32,058 nucleotides of DNA, taken from positions 1-32,058 of the forward strand of contig LT649364.1 of NCBI GenBank assembly GCA_900128395.1, given 5' to 3'. The notes below the pieces were generated by a model. That model was not told the DNA's origin. It saw only the letters and a program-made list of their open reading frames with translations, and searched no databases. The position numbers and the translations under genes are program-made. Positions 18,154 through 29,600 of the stretch are shown here, piece after piece. The stretch's first letter is position 1; each line of letters begins with the position of its first letter. Source of the stretch: Stramenopiles sp. TOSAG23-2. Lineage: Eukaryota > Sar.

Positions 18154-18642
18154 TCTTTTTTCTAGTTTTTTCCCTCTTTTCTTTTTACATTGGTAGTATA
18201 TATATGAAGCCCATCATCAAAAGGTTTGTTATTACACGTAAGGTTGTACAGAGCCGGATTGCCAGATTTAGATTGATTTTGTACAGATCTGGATATAATG
18301 ATGCTATGTGATCTCCCAGATCTGTCAATGCTATTATCATAGTTGTAGTTGTTGTATTTTTGGTTATTATTATGGTTTTGTTTTTTGTTTTGTTGTAAAA
18401 TTTAATAAAAAAGTTAGCTCGTCGTCGTAGGTTAAGGTAAAAATATGTAGATATTTTGCTATTCTCGGAAAGAAGAGTCTGACGACGCAGACTATTGCTA
18501 TTCCAATTAATATATATAAAGAAATAATATTTTAAAATACAAAAGGAGGATGTATACAAACAAATGGTGAAAACAACAACAACTATCAAAAATAATTATA
18601 TATATATATATATATAAAGTGTGTATTTACTTGAAATATATC
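18154..18642. promoter_or_regulatory. Divergent intergenic region with inverted repeat
   Basis: Between the arylsulfatase and PHD genes. It holds a GC-richer patch at 18240-18330 with a 10-base inverted repeat (listed separately), a GTCGTCG/GACGACG pair near 18420-18488 and a (TA)n run ending just before the PHD gene. The 5' leader before 18643 is short. No gene seen. Confidence 0.5.
18283..18325. repeat. Inverted repeat ACAGATCTGG / CCAGATCTGT
   Basis: Perfect 10-base arms at 18283-18292 and 18316-18325 with 23 bases between; each arm contains the AGATCT palindrome. The right arm is part of a 13-base word (AGATCTGGGAGAT on the minus strand, 18311-18323) found again at 1040-1052. Confidence 0.75.
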
Positions 18643-19653
18643 ATGGGAAAAAAGAAGAAGAAAAATGTCGTGGTGAAAAAAATGGATGTTAATTATACAA
18701 CTTATTACATTGCAAAAACACCATTTATTATTAATGAAAATAAAAATAGTTTAGAAGAATTTAAAAAACAAATAGACTTTGATAATATACATTCAATATC
18801 TACTGGAAAGCATCATGGTATTGGTATGTATATACGACCGAAAAAAAGCAATCCAAATGCACGTCCAATTATGCCGACATCAACAGTAATACCAACAACA
18901 TCAAAAACTTCAACAAAATCGAAAGCAACAACAACAACCACCACAACCACCACCACTACCACCACAACACCAACAAATGTAAAAATAAAACAACAATTTA
19001 TATATATACCTGATTCTAATTCATTTCTCCCAATAAAGGCAACATTAAATTATACGGATTCAACTTCTACATTCGATTATATACCATGTAGAAGCAAAAA
19101 TATTATCACTAGCAGTGATATGAAGGATGTAAAACAATTTGAAGGCGTTAGTGAAGATTATTGTCACATATGCGCAGATGGAGGTAATTTATTATGTTGC
19201 GATTTATGCCCAATGGTATATCATAAAGAATGTATTGGTTTAATGGAAGAACCTGATGAAGATATCATTTGGGCATGTCCATCATGTACAAAAGGTTCAG
19301 AGTATTTGCCAGATACAAAAAAATTTGCAGAAGAATGGAAGAGATATACAGATGCAGATATTATGAAAGAAAGTGGTAAGAAACGCAAATTATCAAATGA
19401 TAATTACATGAATATTGTTCCGATCAATTGGCATCCATCACAGAAAAAAATGAATCAATATAAATACAATGATGATAAAGGAGCATTATTAAATGTGAAA
19501 AACATTGATATTACCCCTGCAACTATTGATTTTAATGATGAAACAAATGACTTAACTGTCGTGGAAAATGGTAATACAGAACAAGAGAAAGTTGACGTGA
19601 TTGAAGAGGAAGAAGAGGATGACGGGATAGATGCATTTGATATTTACGAGTGA
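18643..19653 (+). CDS. PHD-finger protein
   Basis: 336 residues starting MGKKKKKNVVVKK. The frame is open further upstream but only with a GTG at 18619, so the ATG at 18643 is the start. A basic N-terminus suits nuclear import. A Thr run at about 97-116, coded by mixed ACA/ACC/ACT, precedes the PHD finger (about 171-217): C174-x2-C177, CCDLC (186, 189), YHKEC (His194, Cys197) and Trp210-A-C212-P-S-C215, the full Cys4-His-Cys3 set. The ADGGNLLCCDLCP loop is typical of PHD fingers that read unmodified or methylated histone H3 tails. The C-terminus is acidic (EEEEEDDG). A chromatin reader is likely, and a SUZ12 homologue is encoded 7 kb away. The partner complex is unknown. It is followed by the lipase gene in the same direction after 251 bases. 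Confidence 0.9.
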   Translation: MGKKKKKNVVVKKMDVNYTTYYIAKTPFIINENKNSLEEFKKQIDFDNIHSISTGKHHGIGMYIRPKKSNPNARPIMPTSTVIPTTSKTSTKSKATTTTTTTTTTTTTTPTNVKIKQQFIYIPDSNSFLPIKATLNYTDSTSTFDYIPCRSKNIITSSDMKDVKQFEGVSEDYCHICADGGNLLCCDLCPMVYHKECIGLMEEPDEDIIWACPSCTKGSEYLPDTKKFAEEWKRYTDADIMKESGKKRKLSNDNYMNIVPINWHPSQKKMNQYKYNDDKGALLNVKNIDITPATIDFNDETNDLTVVENGNTEQEKVDVIEEEEEDDGIDAFDIYE

Positions 19654-19904
19654 TGCGTGTGTAAAAATAAATATAATATATAACTCTCTTTATGCATACC
19701 AACTACAAAATTCCTATTTAATAATAATAACACAAAATCCAAAATCACAACACAATTATATAGCACTTTATATTTAACTCTCATTCACACTAATAATCAT
19801 TATTATGTGATATCAACACATGTACATACACACACACACACAACATACATGCATACATACATGTAAATATACATATATACAATCACTTCATTCAAATTTC
19901 AATC

Positions 19905-22486
19905 ATGGCCAACTTATTAAAAAGTGTTATTAATACTACCACCGATGTAGTTTCAAAAGTTACGAATGCAACAATAAGACGAGGTTCCAATGCAACTAGC
20001 GAAACTTCAACAAATAATGACAATAATAATAATAACAATAATAAAAAAAGTAAAAAAAATTCAACACAAGATGGGATATTAGTATATGTTGAAACTGGAA
20101 ATACGAATTCATTGACAATAGCATGGGCTATACCAGGAGAAAACCTCCATGTCTTGCCTGGATCTACACCTTCGTTGAATGAATATGAATTAAAATATTA
20201 TGCCAAAAACGCGTCTGCAATAACGCGGGCAAGAACACTTTTAACGCATAGTAAATCAATTAAAATAGACAAGTTGACAATTGATACGGAATATGTTTTT
20301 CAATTACGAAGAAGATCACGCTCTGTAGCAATATCTAATAATTCTACGGAGGAAGAGATTAAAAAAGCAACAGAGGCAGCTGCGCAAGGATGGTCGCCAT
20401 TTGGACCAAAATTTACTTTCAAAACCAATAGCTACATTGAGCAGGAAATAATTAAACATGGCAAGCGATTTAATTTATTTTTTCAAGATAAACTCTTACC
20501 ATATGAAGAACCTGATTGGGGCATTGATACATTAACTGATAAAGGTTTACGAGTTGGGCAAGGATTGTTAAATGTTGTCCATTATACAGGTGTTGGTGGC
20601 TCTTATATGAAAGCAGTGAATTTAGTGTGGCGTTTACGTAAAATTGGTATCGGGGCAATACTATTTAATGAACAGCTTCGTGATGTAGCTGAAACAATGT
20701 TGTCGCTCCTAACTGTTGCTGGGAAAGGGCTACATTTATCTGCACAAGATATTACAGTTGGAGCGTATTATCTATTATGGATTCGGCGTGCAAAACGATT
20801 ACGCAATCCGAATATGGAAAAAGATGAACATAATGCAGGACAAGCAGGCGTAATAGAAGAAAAGGCCAGTGATGCAATTTTAGATGAACTTGCTTTTTAC
20901 ATGCCATTAGCTTGGAAAGCATATTCCGCTAATCCCGCGGAGATTCAATGGGTAAGTTAAATTCTATTCCCCTAAACCTAAAAAAGGTATCCTCTCTAAC
21001 ACATTACTCGTTCATACGCTACGCCCCACAGTTCACAAATCAATACCCAGGTGGTAAAGGTGGAAATTACATAATAATTGCATCGTCTCCAAAAGCTACC
21101 AGGGTCAAACGAACAGAAAGTGGTAAAGGTACCATAGTAAAACCAGCATATTTCGTAGCTGCAAATGAAACTACAAAAGAGGTAGTAATATCCATACGTG
21201 GTTCACATGAAATTGAAGATTTAACCGTTGACGGGACAGCTAATAATGTTGAATTTGAAATTTTTGGCAATAAATACAGTTGCCACAATGGAATGCTTGA
21301 ATCTGCAAATTGGTTAGGATATGAAGGTAAAATGATACAATATACAAAAGAATTATTTAATAGGAGTTATAAAATTGTATTAACTGGACATTCACTTGGT
21401 GCAGGAATATGTGTTTTACTTGCATTGATTTTACGAAAAGAAATTCCTGATTTAATGCCTGTAGTATATGCTTATGCTCCGCCTCCATGCGTTTCCGCAG
21501 CATTGGCGGAAAAATGTAAATCAGAATTAATAACTGTTAAAGGACTTATCAATAGAGATGATTTTGTATGCCGTGCTAGTGCAGCTAATGCAAGAGCATT
21601 GGCATCCGAAATAAAAGCTAGAAGACAACAATGGGAACCATTTTTACGTCGAGATTTTAGCGATGTTTATAAACGGACATTAACTTTATGGGCACCAATG
21701 AGAAGAACAAAACAACCGATAGAAGAAACCAATAATGATGATAATACAATTGATGATAATAAAAGTGGAAACAGTAAAAATGCCACAAAAAGTCAACGTA
21801 CCAAAAGTAGGAGTAGTAGTACAGAAATACTGAGCTTAGCTAATGTTACTGTTAATGTGAACGAGAAAGATAAGGCAAAGACAGGTGATAATAATAATGA
21901 TGATGATGATAATAATAATAACAACAACAAGAAGAACAACAACGAGGTACATCAGAATACGAAACCTGTAAAAATTGGAAGGAAAACATCTGATCTTGTA
22001 GAGGAAGCAGTGACGATCGCGAAAAAAACATCTGAATTAACACCATTACTTGTAGCTGGCAATATTGTCCATATTTATCAACACAATGGTGTTATGCAAG
22101 CATCATTAGTCGATTATAATTTTATAGGTTTACAACGTATTGAAGTGTATGAAAATGCAATAAAAGACCATTATAGAAAAGCAATTACTGTAAATTTTCG
22201 GGAAGTCAAAGCAGGTAGAAACGCAAGTCAAGCACCACCAACATGGGAGGCATTAGATTTTGATGATAAAGTGCAAACATGCAAAGTTTGTCATTATGAT
22301 GTTAATTGGGTCAATACAGCTAATACAAGTGTTCATGTAGCAAGAGCAACGAACCATTGTTATTGCTGTGGCTACATAGTTTGTGAAAAATGTTGCCAAA
22401 GTGAAACAACCTTGCCAAACATAGGTATATATCGTAATGTTAAAGTTTGTGATAATTGTTGGATGAAGTTATTGAGTAAGGTTTGA
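19905..22486 (+). CDS. FN3 - class 3 lipase - FYVE-like zinc finger protein (two exons)
   Basis: Exons 19905-20951 and 21032-22486 join in phase 0 to 833 residues. Order: Asn/Ser-rich start; fibronectin-III-like domain (about 57-175, with AAQGWSPFGPKFTFKT as last strand); helical segment (about 180-330); class 3 (DAGL-like) lipase with nucleophile Ser470 in LTGHSLGAG, acid at Asp525/Asp526 (INRDDFVCR) and likely catalytic His729 in IKDHYRKAI; a Ser/Asn/Asp-rich loop (about 590-650) between the acid and the His; then a zinc finger with eight Cys (766, 769, 792, 795, 800, 803, 822, 825) in FYVE spacing. The finger lacks the RHHCR basic patch (it reads ATNHCYCCG), so PI3P binding is doubtful. 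There is no signal peptide or clear membrane span. It probably hydrolyses acylglycerols on cytosolic membranes. The three-domain order is unusual. Confidence 0.9.
20952..21031 (+). other. Spliceosomal intron of the FN3-lipase gene (80 nt)
   Basis: Donor GTAAGT at 20952, acceptor CACAG ending at 21031. Splicing gives AEIQW-FTNQYPGG in phase 0; the unspliced frame stops at TAA five bases past the donor GT. The alternative AG at 21050 is out of frame. Confidence 0.9.
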
Positions 22487-22910
22487 TATCCTCATTTCAG
22501 TGTACAGTAGATATTTTTTTAAACACTTTTAATGATATTAATACCACTCGTATTATATTGGGTTAAAATCTTAAGTTATAATAGTTTTACTTCTCATGGT
22601 AAATATAATATGCTCAATACTCAATCTCGAGAATAAATATTCTATCCTATCATACTAGTATCATAGTGAAGCTCTAATGCACGTCTGCACTATACGTATA
22701 TTATCATACGCTGATTCGTAAGAAAAGAAAGGCTCTATGATTGATATTTTTTAGTGTATCATAAAATACGGTTAAACTTTTTTTATTTTTCGTACACACA
22801 CAAAAAATTAAAAAATCTAATAGAAAAATGTATGGCATACCGTATAAAAAATACGTATGTACACACACATCACACAACACACACACAATCACTCCGCGGT
22901 CATATTTTTC
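22487..22910. other. Intergenic region between convergent genes
   Basis: 3' flanks of the lipase and NSUN5 genes. A/T-rich with CA repeats at about 22861-22888. No gene or strong structure seen. Confidence 0.6.
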
Positions 22911-24629
22911 TCAACCCGTTGTTTTTTGCTTTTTAGATGGCTCATGATCATGGGCAAGTAATGATTTTTGTTGTTCTTGCATTTTTTGTTTCAATTTCTT
23001 TCTTTTTCGTTTCTCACGTCGTTTTGCATTTCTATTTATTTTTCTCTGTTTCTCTTGTTCATTTTCACACCTTTTAAAACATGCAACAAAAAAACCATTT
23101 GTCATATCATCTGGACCCAAGCAACGCACTAAACAATTTGATTGATCTTTTGTTAAATTTACATTTGGATGACCACGTCTATGCCACTCTGGCAATACAT
23201 GTGTCAATTCAAATTTATGTTTTGTGTATTCATCATTATTTACAAATTTTAATGCAGATGCTACAACATTTTCATTTTCGATATCATGAATAGAACAAGT
23301 ACTATAACATACATGAGTTACATTTGGAAAACGAAATGCATGTTTTAATGCATTTAATTGAAATGTTGCTAAGTTATTTAATCGATCTTCTTCACTATTT
23401 TTATTTTTATTATTGTTCATATCCATTAAATGATCTAAACGATTTACCATACCGGATCCAGAGCATGATGGATCTAGCATTATAGCTTTTACATTTTTAT
23501 ATAATGGATCATTTGGATTTACTTCTAAGAAACTTTGTAATTTAGGTACAACATTTGTTGCAGAAGCTTCAATCATACGTTTTTTTAATGTATTTAATCG
23601 ATTTGGTGAAATGTCAAATGCAAATACCTTGTTGTTGTTGTTGTTATCGTTATTACTATTATCATCCTCCTCTTTAGTATTCTGGTCTTCAACTTGATGA
23701 TTAAATTTTTTTGTAAGAAAAGATGCTATTTGAGACGTTTTATTACCTGGTGCTGCACATGCATCTATGACATCAATTTTCAAATCATTATTATTATTAT
23801 TACGTTTACATGTCTTAATTTTATCTTTAAAATCATTATCATTCATATTTTCATATAATGTTGCACTTTTGGCATATCCTAACGCACGTGATAATATATA
23901 TGCAGGCAAGCAACTTGCTTTATCTTGTAATATTATATTACCATTTTCAACTAATGAATGATCATGTAAATCATATCCAGGTGGGAATACTATTAAATGT
24001 GGTACATGTTGATCAATGGTTGGAATTGCTATTGTTTTTGCTTTTCTCGTTGTTTTTTTTGCATTATGATTGTTGTTGTTGTTGTTGTTGTTATTATTAT
24101 TATTATTATTATTATTGGAAGAAGAAGATGAATTATTAAATTTTTCTTGTTCTTGTAATTCTTTTTCAAAGCTGTTAATAACATTTGTTGCATTAATTCC
24201 TTTCAACGTATTTACTCTAGCATAACGTGGCATTTTCACGACATTTTGTATAGAGTCTGGTAATAAATCTGCATATCTTACAGCACCTTTTTCTTTCATA
24301 ATGTTTTTCAATGCATTTCTCATATTATCTTCATGCTTTTTCAACTCACGTTTCATTTTACCACCACCTTCAATACCACGTCCAAAAATTAAATCATATA
24401 ACATAACATATAAAAAATTAGGACGATACATTTCCATCAATCTTTTTTTTATTTTACACTTATCTAGCATTTCATCCATAACCATTTTATATTTTAATGT
24501 TTCACATACAAGGGCATATAATTTTTTTTTATTCCCACCAATTTTTGATGAAAATACTAATGTTTTTAATCCACCTTTCGTATTTAATTTATCCAATACA
24601 TTGGAAGCGTTGATGTAAAGTCTGGACAT
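22911..24629 (-). CDS. NSUN5/Rcm1-type RNA m5C methyltransferase
   Basis: 572 residues, one exon. The RsmB/NOP methyltransferase core is complete: SAM-binding DACAAPGNKTSQ (289-300), KVFAFDISPNRL (second strand, acidic residue), MLDPSCSGSGM with Cys389 (motif IV) and CYSTCSIHDIEN with Cys445 (motif VI, the covalent catalytic Cys of this family). DPSCSGSGM rather than DAPCSGxG is typical of the NSUN5 branch, whose known members methylate a conserved cytosine of the large-subunit rRNA in the nucleolus. The N-terminal helical domain (LVCETLKYKMVMDEML, LYDLIFGRGIEGGGK) also fits NSUN5. Asn runs interrupt it at about 172-187 and 328-335, coded by (AAT/AAC)n. The C-terminus is a strongly basic Lys/Arg tail, a likely nucleolar signal. 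Confidence 0.93.
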   Translation of the reverse strand: MSRLYINASNVLDKLNTKGGLKTLVFSSKIGGNKKKLYALVCETLKYKMVMDEMLDKCKIKKRLMEMYRPNFLYVMLYDLIFGRGIEGGGKMKRELKKHEDNMRNALKNIMKEKGAVRYADLLPDSIQNVVKMPRYARVNTLKGINATNVINSFEKELQEQEKFNNSSSSSNNNNNNNNNNNNNNNNHNAKKTTRKAKTIAIPTIDQHVPHLIVFPPGYDLHDHSLVENGNIILQDKASCLPAYILSRALGYAKSATLYENMNDNDFKDKIKTCKRNNNNNDLKIDVIDACAAPGNKTSQIASFLTKKFNHQVEDQNTKEEDDNSNNDNNNNNKVFAFDISPNRLNTLKKRMIEASATNVVPKLQSFLEVNPNDPLYKNVKAIMLDPSCSGSGMVNRLDHLMDMNNNKNKNSEEDRLNNLATFQLNALKHAFRFPNVTHVCYSTCSIHDIENENVVASALKFVNNDEYTKHKFELTHVLPEWHRRGHPNVNLTKDQSNCLVRCLGPDDMTNGFFVACFKRCENEQEKQRKINRNAKRREKRKRKKLKQKMQEQQKSLLAHDHEPSKKQKTTG

Positions 24630-25496
24630 GTGATATTAGAAGGAAATGAATAATAGGAGAGACACAAAGATGAAAGCGACGATAACTACACAATGCAGTC
24701 AATTGATTTGATGGATAATACGTTTGTACATCTATTGAAATACGTCTCTGATGGGATGATGATTAGACGACTACCACCTGGTACAAAAGGATACTACTTA
24801 CTATATATTTATTTTTAACACCATGAGGCATGATGTATGCTGCGTATGTATGCTGGTATATGAGATGTATATATTATTTTTATTAATGGATGATAGCCAG
24901 ATAGCTGGAGGATATAGCCAGATTACCTGGTAAGTGGTAAGATAAAGAGGCCTACAATATCGGATACACAGTACACAGTACACAATGTATATAGCAACAA
25001 CTTAAACTCGATACACATACCTCATACCTGGTAATGGGATGAAGGCTGGAATTAAGGCCAGTACAAAAAAGGAAGAGGCTGTGGAATTTTCAAATATTAT
25101 AGTATAGTATTAGTAGTGTAAATGGTAGAGAGCAGCATCACCACATCACAACTCACAACGCGGTCCAGCCCATAATTATATTGCCAACTCCATCTTTAGA
25201 ATTATTGTATGTAGATAGCATTACAATATTATCCACTAGACGACTCTCTGGTTCACAGCATGTGTGACTTGTTGTTTGCTGGTTTGTTGTTGTGTAAATA
25301 ATAAATAATGTCTAAAAAATAACAACTAACAACTATTATGTTGACATATATAAATTTATAGAAAGAGAATAATGTAGATCCAAACATATGTTTGATTACC
25401 ATATACTGTATGTATGTGTCGTCGTCGTAATCGTCATCGCAGTTTTTATTAATTTAAATTTGATATCAAAAGGGTAGACGTTTTGGGAGATATAGG
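24630..25496. promoter_or_regulatory. Long divergent intergenic region with TACC-GGTA palindromes
   Basis: Separates NSUN5 and CYRI genes, which diverge. It is GC-richer than other spacers over 24680-25270 and contains TACCA-CC-TGGTA (24772-24783), TTACC-T-GGTAA (24923-24933) and TACC-T-GGTA (25025-25033), plus GCCAG and CTGG words in both orientations. The minus-strand open frame at 24801-24983 has no protein-like features. Most likely two promoters. Confidence 0.55.
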
Positions 25497-26405
25497 ATGG
25501 GTGGAATATTTGGGAAGAAGAAAGGACCACCGTCGAAAATTTTTATTGATTTTAAAAATACAAAACCAGCTGCTGGCGCTAGTAAAGCATTATATGATGA
25601 TTTAACTGCGTTATTACAAACAGGGGAGCAATTAACAGTAGAATTTAGTAATTATCAAGGTTGTCAAGAGGCTATCAAGAATTCGATGACCAGTCCGAAG
25701 GACATGGAAGTGCAGCGTGCGTCTTTTTTAGCATTGTTCCCGAATATACAGGTAACAAAACGAGCATATGATTACGCAAAAGAGTTGGAAGCAAAACTAC
25801 CTTTATTAGTTTTACAACTTGTGAATAATACATCAAATTTGGAAGATGAGGAGGCATTGGTGAAATGCCTTGCGGATGTAATGGACATATCGTTACGATT
25901 CGACGGACATAAAATGATGAATTCAGCAATACAAAACGATTTTGCCCATTACCGTAGAAGCATGGCCAACCATCGTGATATAGAGAATATACCAGTAACA
26001 GAAGCTGGAACTAATCAAATTTCCATGTTTATGGCTGTTCCAAACCCATTGATTAAAACATGTGCAGATGTTATTTCAACACTTTTCCATGATAACAACG
26101 AAGTCGTTAAATTATTAGCTGAAATGGCAAATATATGTTGCTCAATCGTCATGACAGAAAAAGCTGACGGGGAAGGGTTGTTAAATTATTGTTTAAACGT
26201 TATGACTGCAAGTATTGTATTATTTGATGTCATTGTACCTACAGGTGTATTTAAAAAGAATTCTGGCGTTGATATGAGAAATTGTGTTCTACAATTACAA
26301 AAATATGACAAAAAAACATTGATTAATAATTTAAAATATTCAACAAAAACATATAAAAGTGACAATACACCTAGTTCTATTCGCAATTTAATCGAGGGCG
26401 ATTAA
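25497..26405 (+). CDS. CYRI/FAM49 homologue (CYFIP-related Rac1 interactor)
   Basis: 302 residues, one exon, covering the full CYRI (DUF1394) domain. Matches to animal CYRI include FIDFKNTKP (FLDFENAQP), LRFDGHKMMNSAIQNDFAHYRRSM ([24 protein letters not shown]) and LFDVIVPTGVFKKNSGVDMRNC. Arg153 and Arg154 in YRR correspond to the Arg pair that binds active Rac1 in animal CYRI-B. The protein starts MGGIFGKKK, with Gly2 and a basic patch; CYRI is myristoylated at Gly2, and the same is likely here. Known function: it buffers Rac1 signalling to the SCAR/WAVE complex and so limits Arp2/3-driven protrusion. Its presence implies that this organism uses Rac-SCAR-type actin control. Length (about 320 in animals) is normal. 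Confidence 0.93.
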   Translation: MGGIFGKKKGPPSKIFIDFKNTKPAAGASKALYDDLTALLQTGEQLTVEFSNYQGCQEAIKNSMTSPKDMEVQRASFLALFPNIQVTKRAYDYAKELEAKLPLLVLQLVNNTSNLEDEEALVKCLADVMDISLRFDGHKMMNSAIQNDFAHYRRSMANHRDIENIPVTEAGTNQISMFMAVPNPLIKTCADVISTLFHDNNEVVKLLAEMANICCSIVMTEKADGEGLLNYCLNVMTASIVLFDVIVPTGVFKKNSGVDMRNCVLQLQKYDKKTLINNLKYSTKTYKSDNTPSSIRNLIEGD

Positions 26406-26691
26406 CGTTTGCAATATCGTATAGTTTAGTATAGTTAGGAAAAATTTAGTTCTAAAGTTAAAAAAAAGATACATATACAGTGAGAATCTATAATAACAGA
26501 GTCAATAACATAAGAAAACTTCTCATCCTTTTATCATGTGAGTAAATTAAAAAATAAATTTAAATATATGAGAGATGGTTAAAAAATATTATATATATTT
26601 GATACGCGTACATCATAATATAGAACAAAAATGATGTATATATTATATAAAATAAGTATAAACCTTTTTCTTCTCCCACACACATGTGATC

Positions 26692-29600
26692 TCAATCTTC
26701 ATCGTCATCATCATCAAGACTTAAATCCAATGTCTTTTTTAATTCTTCAAAATCATCTTGAGGTATATCATCAGATATAGTTAATATAGAGCTTTTAACC
26801 GTGCCAATTCTGTTTCGCATTCTAGATATACGCTTTGCAGCGGCAGGATCTATATTCAACTTGTTCTCTACTTCCTCTTCATCCTCGACTTGTGTATGAT
26901 TAATAGTATCTTTCCCAGTACTTGTGACATTACTGCTGGTACCATTACTATCTTCCGGTAATAGATCGGATCGATCAACAATTACCATGCATTTGGCAAT
27001 TGTATCAGATGTTATTAAAGCAAAATCCCACATATTTATTAGATGTAGCATAAAATTTTCTCTTAAATTTTTTTGAAGCAATTCAAGACCATGCGCATTT
27101 GCAAAATCTACACATCGGCTAGCTAATTGATAATCAGCGAATATTTTGTTGTAGAAAATAAAGCGATTCCACATTTTCATAAACTGCTTCTCCTCAATGG
27201 AGACATCTTCAAATTCATCCAATAACTTTTCACCTTGTTCTAAAATCCATTCTTCATCAACATCATCATCCGAATCTTCTTGTATCAAAGGATGCTCCAT
27301 TGGTTGAGCTGTTTTAGAATGGTAATAACGACGGAAGTGCAAATGCGCTGTTTCACTATATTGCTTGAAGTCATCATCAACAGTAGGTACGTCAATCGCT
27401 GTATCATTACCATTACTATTATCATTATTAGCATTTGGACTACTACTTTTGGAAAATGATCCTTCTACTGTATACATACTCAATTTTTGACTAGAATTTT
27501 TCATGTTGTAATTTCGAATAGCTTGATTATGAAGGTTTCGTTTTGTTTCATTTGATGGTTTACTGAGTTGTAACAAAAAATCTACACCACTACTTTTACC
27601 ATTATTTAACTTTTTTTTCTTGCGTACTGTCGGGCGATCATCGGAGGATGATAAATCCGTTGTCTCCAAGCCATTATCATCTTTATGCAATAAAGCTACT
27701 TTATGCCTATTGGCATTATGATTCGCATGCGCATATAACAATTGTACAACCCGGGGAAGACTTTTTGAATAGTAATAGTTGCCACTAGCATAATAACGAT
27801 TATCATCTTCCAACGCTTTTGGCAACACTTTTACCCAAATTTCAGGTTGATCCGTAGTTCCTTTGCATTGAAAATGAAAGTGATCGTGACTACACGTTAA
27901 ATGGCATACTAAACTTGCCATATCTGGACAATACATTTGGCAAAACGGGCAACAAAAATCCTCACGGACTTCGGCACGTGTACATGTTTCATATTTATTC
28001 TGCATCCCTTCTTTTTTACGTTTAAATTGGTAATGATATGAAACCGTTGGTTTGCATTGTGACAATGGTGGAATTCCCGATAATCTACGTTTCAAATCAA
28101 TCCCTCGACATAAACGACGGTATCGACCACCTACATTGTTGCTCCTATTTGCACCTTTCAACGTACGCAGTGCTTTTCCCGAATATTCCCATTCCATTTT
28201 TAAATTCAATAGCGGCTTACTTAATGGATGATCTTGCAATGCTGCACGACTATCGGTTGGATAACATACACGTTGATAATCCCCATTTTTTACAGGCTGA
28301 AAATTTATAAACATACCATGTCGACTCTTTGCCACGACAAGATCGAATTGGGCATGAAACGCTGCCATGGGAGGATGCCGACCTTCATTCCTCGCCTCTA
28401 CAGCCTCTTGTAATCGCCGAGTTGGTCTTGGCCGGTGATGAGATATGATAGCCGAATCAAGACTCGCATGGCGCTCTGCAGCTTTTTTTTGCTTTTTCTT
28501 AATTTTTGCATTATTGTTTGTATTCATTACCGCTCGTCGTTGGCGTTTACGTCGTGAATTAGCCACTGATTTGCTTTTACTGCCGCCATTGCTGCTACTT
28601 TTACGTTTCCCATTTGTAGTTGCATCATCATCACTATCGCTATCATTATCATTACCACCATCTTCATCATTATTGTTGTCTTCATTTTCACCCACTTCTT
28701 CTTCTTCTTCTCCCTCCTCCTCGCTACTGTCATCGTCACTGTTAAAATGATTGTGGGCCATCGATGTATTTGCAACAATACGAGCACGTTTGTTTGCGGG
28801 CGGCATTGTTACTTGAGACGCTATTTGAGAAATACCAAAGAAAAATGGATCTGATTTTACTTTTGGATTGTATACATGAACTACAAGAAATAGGCGGCTT
28901 CCTTTGTCTATCATATTAGCCATATCAATAGACAATTCCAATTTTTGCTCGACTAGTTCGAATACTGGCGCTGTTGTCTCATTATTGTTTTCAAAATTGG
29001 ATGAAGATCCTTTTGGTGACGAACTAGGGGACAAGTCCATATCATTATTACTGTTACTGCTATTGTTGTTTTTCTTCAACACTTTCGCTCCATTTGTTGT
29101 TGTAGTTGGTCGATATGGAACAAGTATTGCATGCGATTCAAGCAATGTGTAATATCTGTTTTTTTTGTTCGTTGAAGTTGCTTGGAATGGTGAATTATTT
29201 CTTGAATTCCTACCACTTCCTCTCCCTGATAATGGCGAAGCTGATGGAGAACTTTTTCTACTATTGCTACCAGTCATATCTTCATTCGCTTCGTGCGATT
29301 CATATAGACCAACTGTAACAGGTATATTTCTTTCCCTACTACTATTTGATACCGCATGCTTATCCAAAAATCCTTTTAAATATAACGTTGCAAATAAAGG
29401 TTTCAAGCGATTTTGTTTTACACTAGTTTCCAATACCTCTGGTACTTTTGGTTTGTTATAAGTTTTGCCTGGTTGGATCCAAATAGATTTTCTAGTTGCT
29501 GCGCGATAACTTAACGTCCTTGATAAAAATATCGGTCGCGATTTATTACGTTTTTCAATAAGTTTATAAAACGCAGTAGGTGCACGATATGCATCCATAA

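Noticed and set aside
18619-18642. Extended N-terminus of the PHD protein
   Set aside because: The first codon there is GTG; a eukaryotic nuclear gene should start at the ATG at 18643, where the basic MGKKKKK begins.
25497-26405. Reading this gene as Mo25/CAB39
   Set aside because: The MGxxF-KK start suggested it, but the internal motifs (AIQNDFxxYRR, KMxNxAIQ, VxPTGVFxK) are those of CYRI/FAM49.
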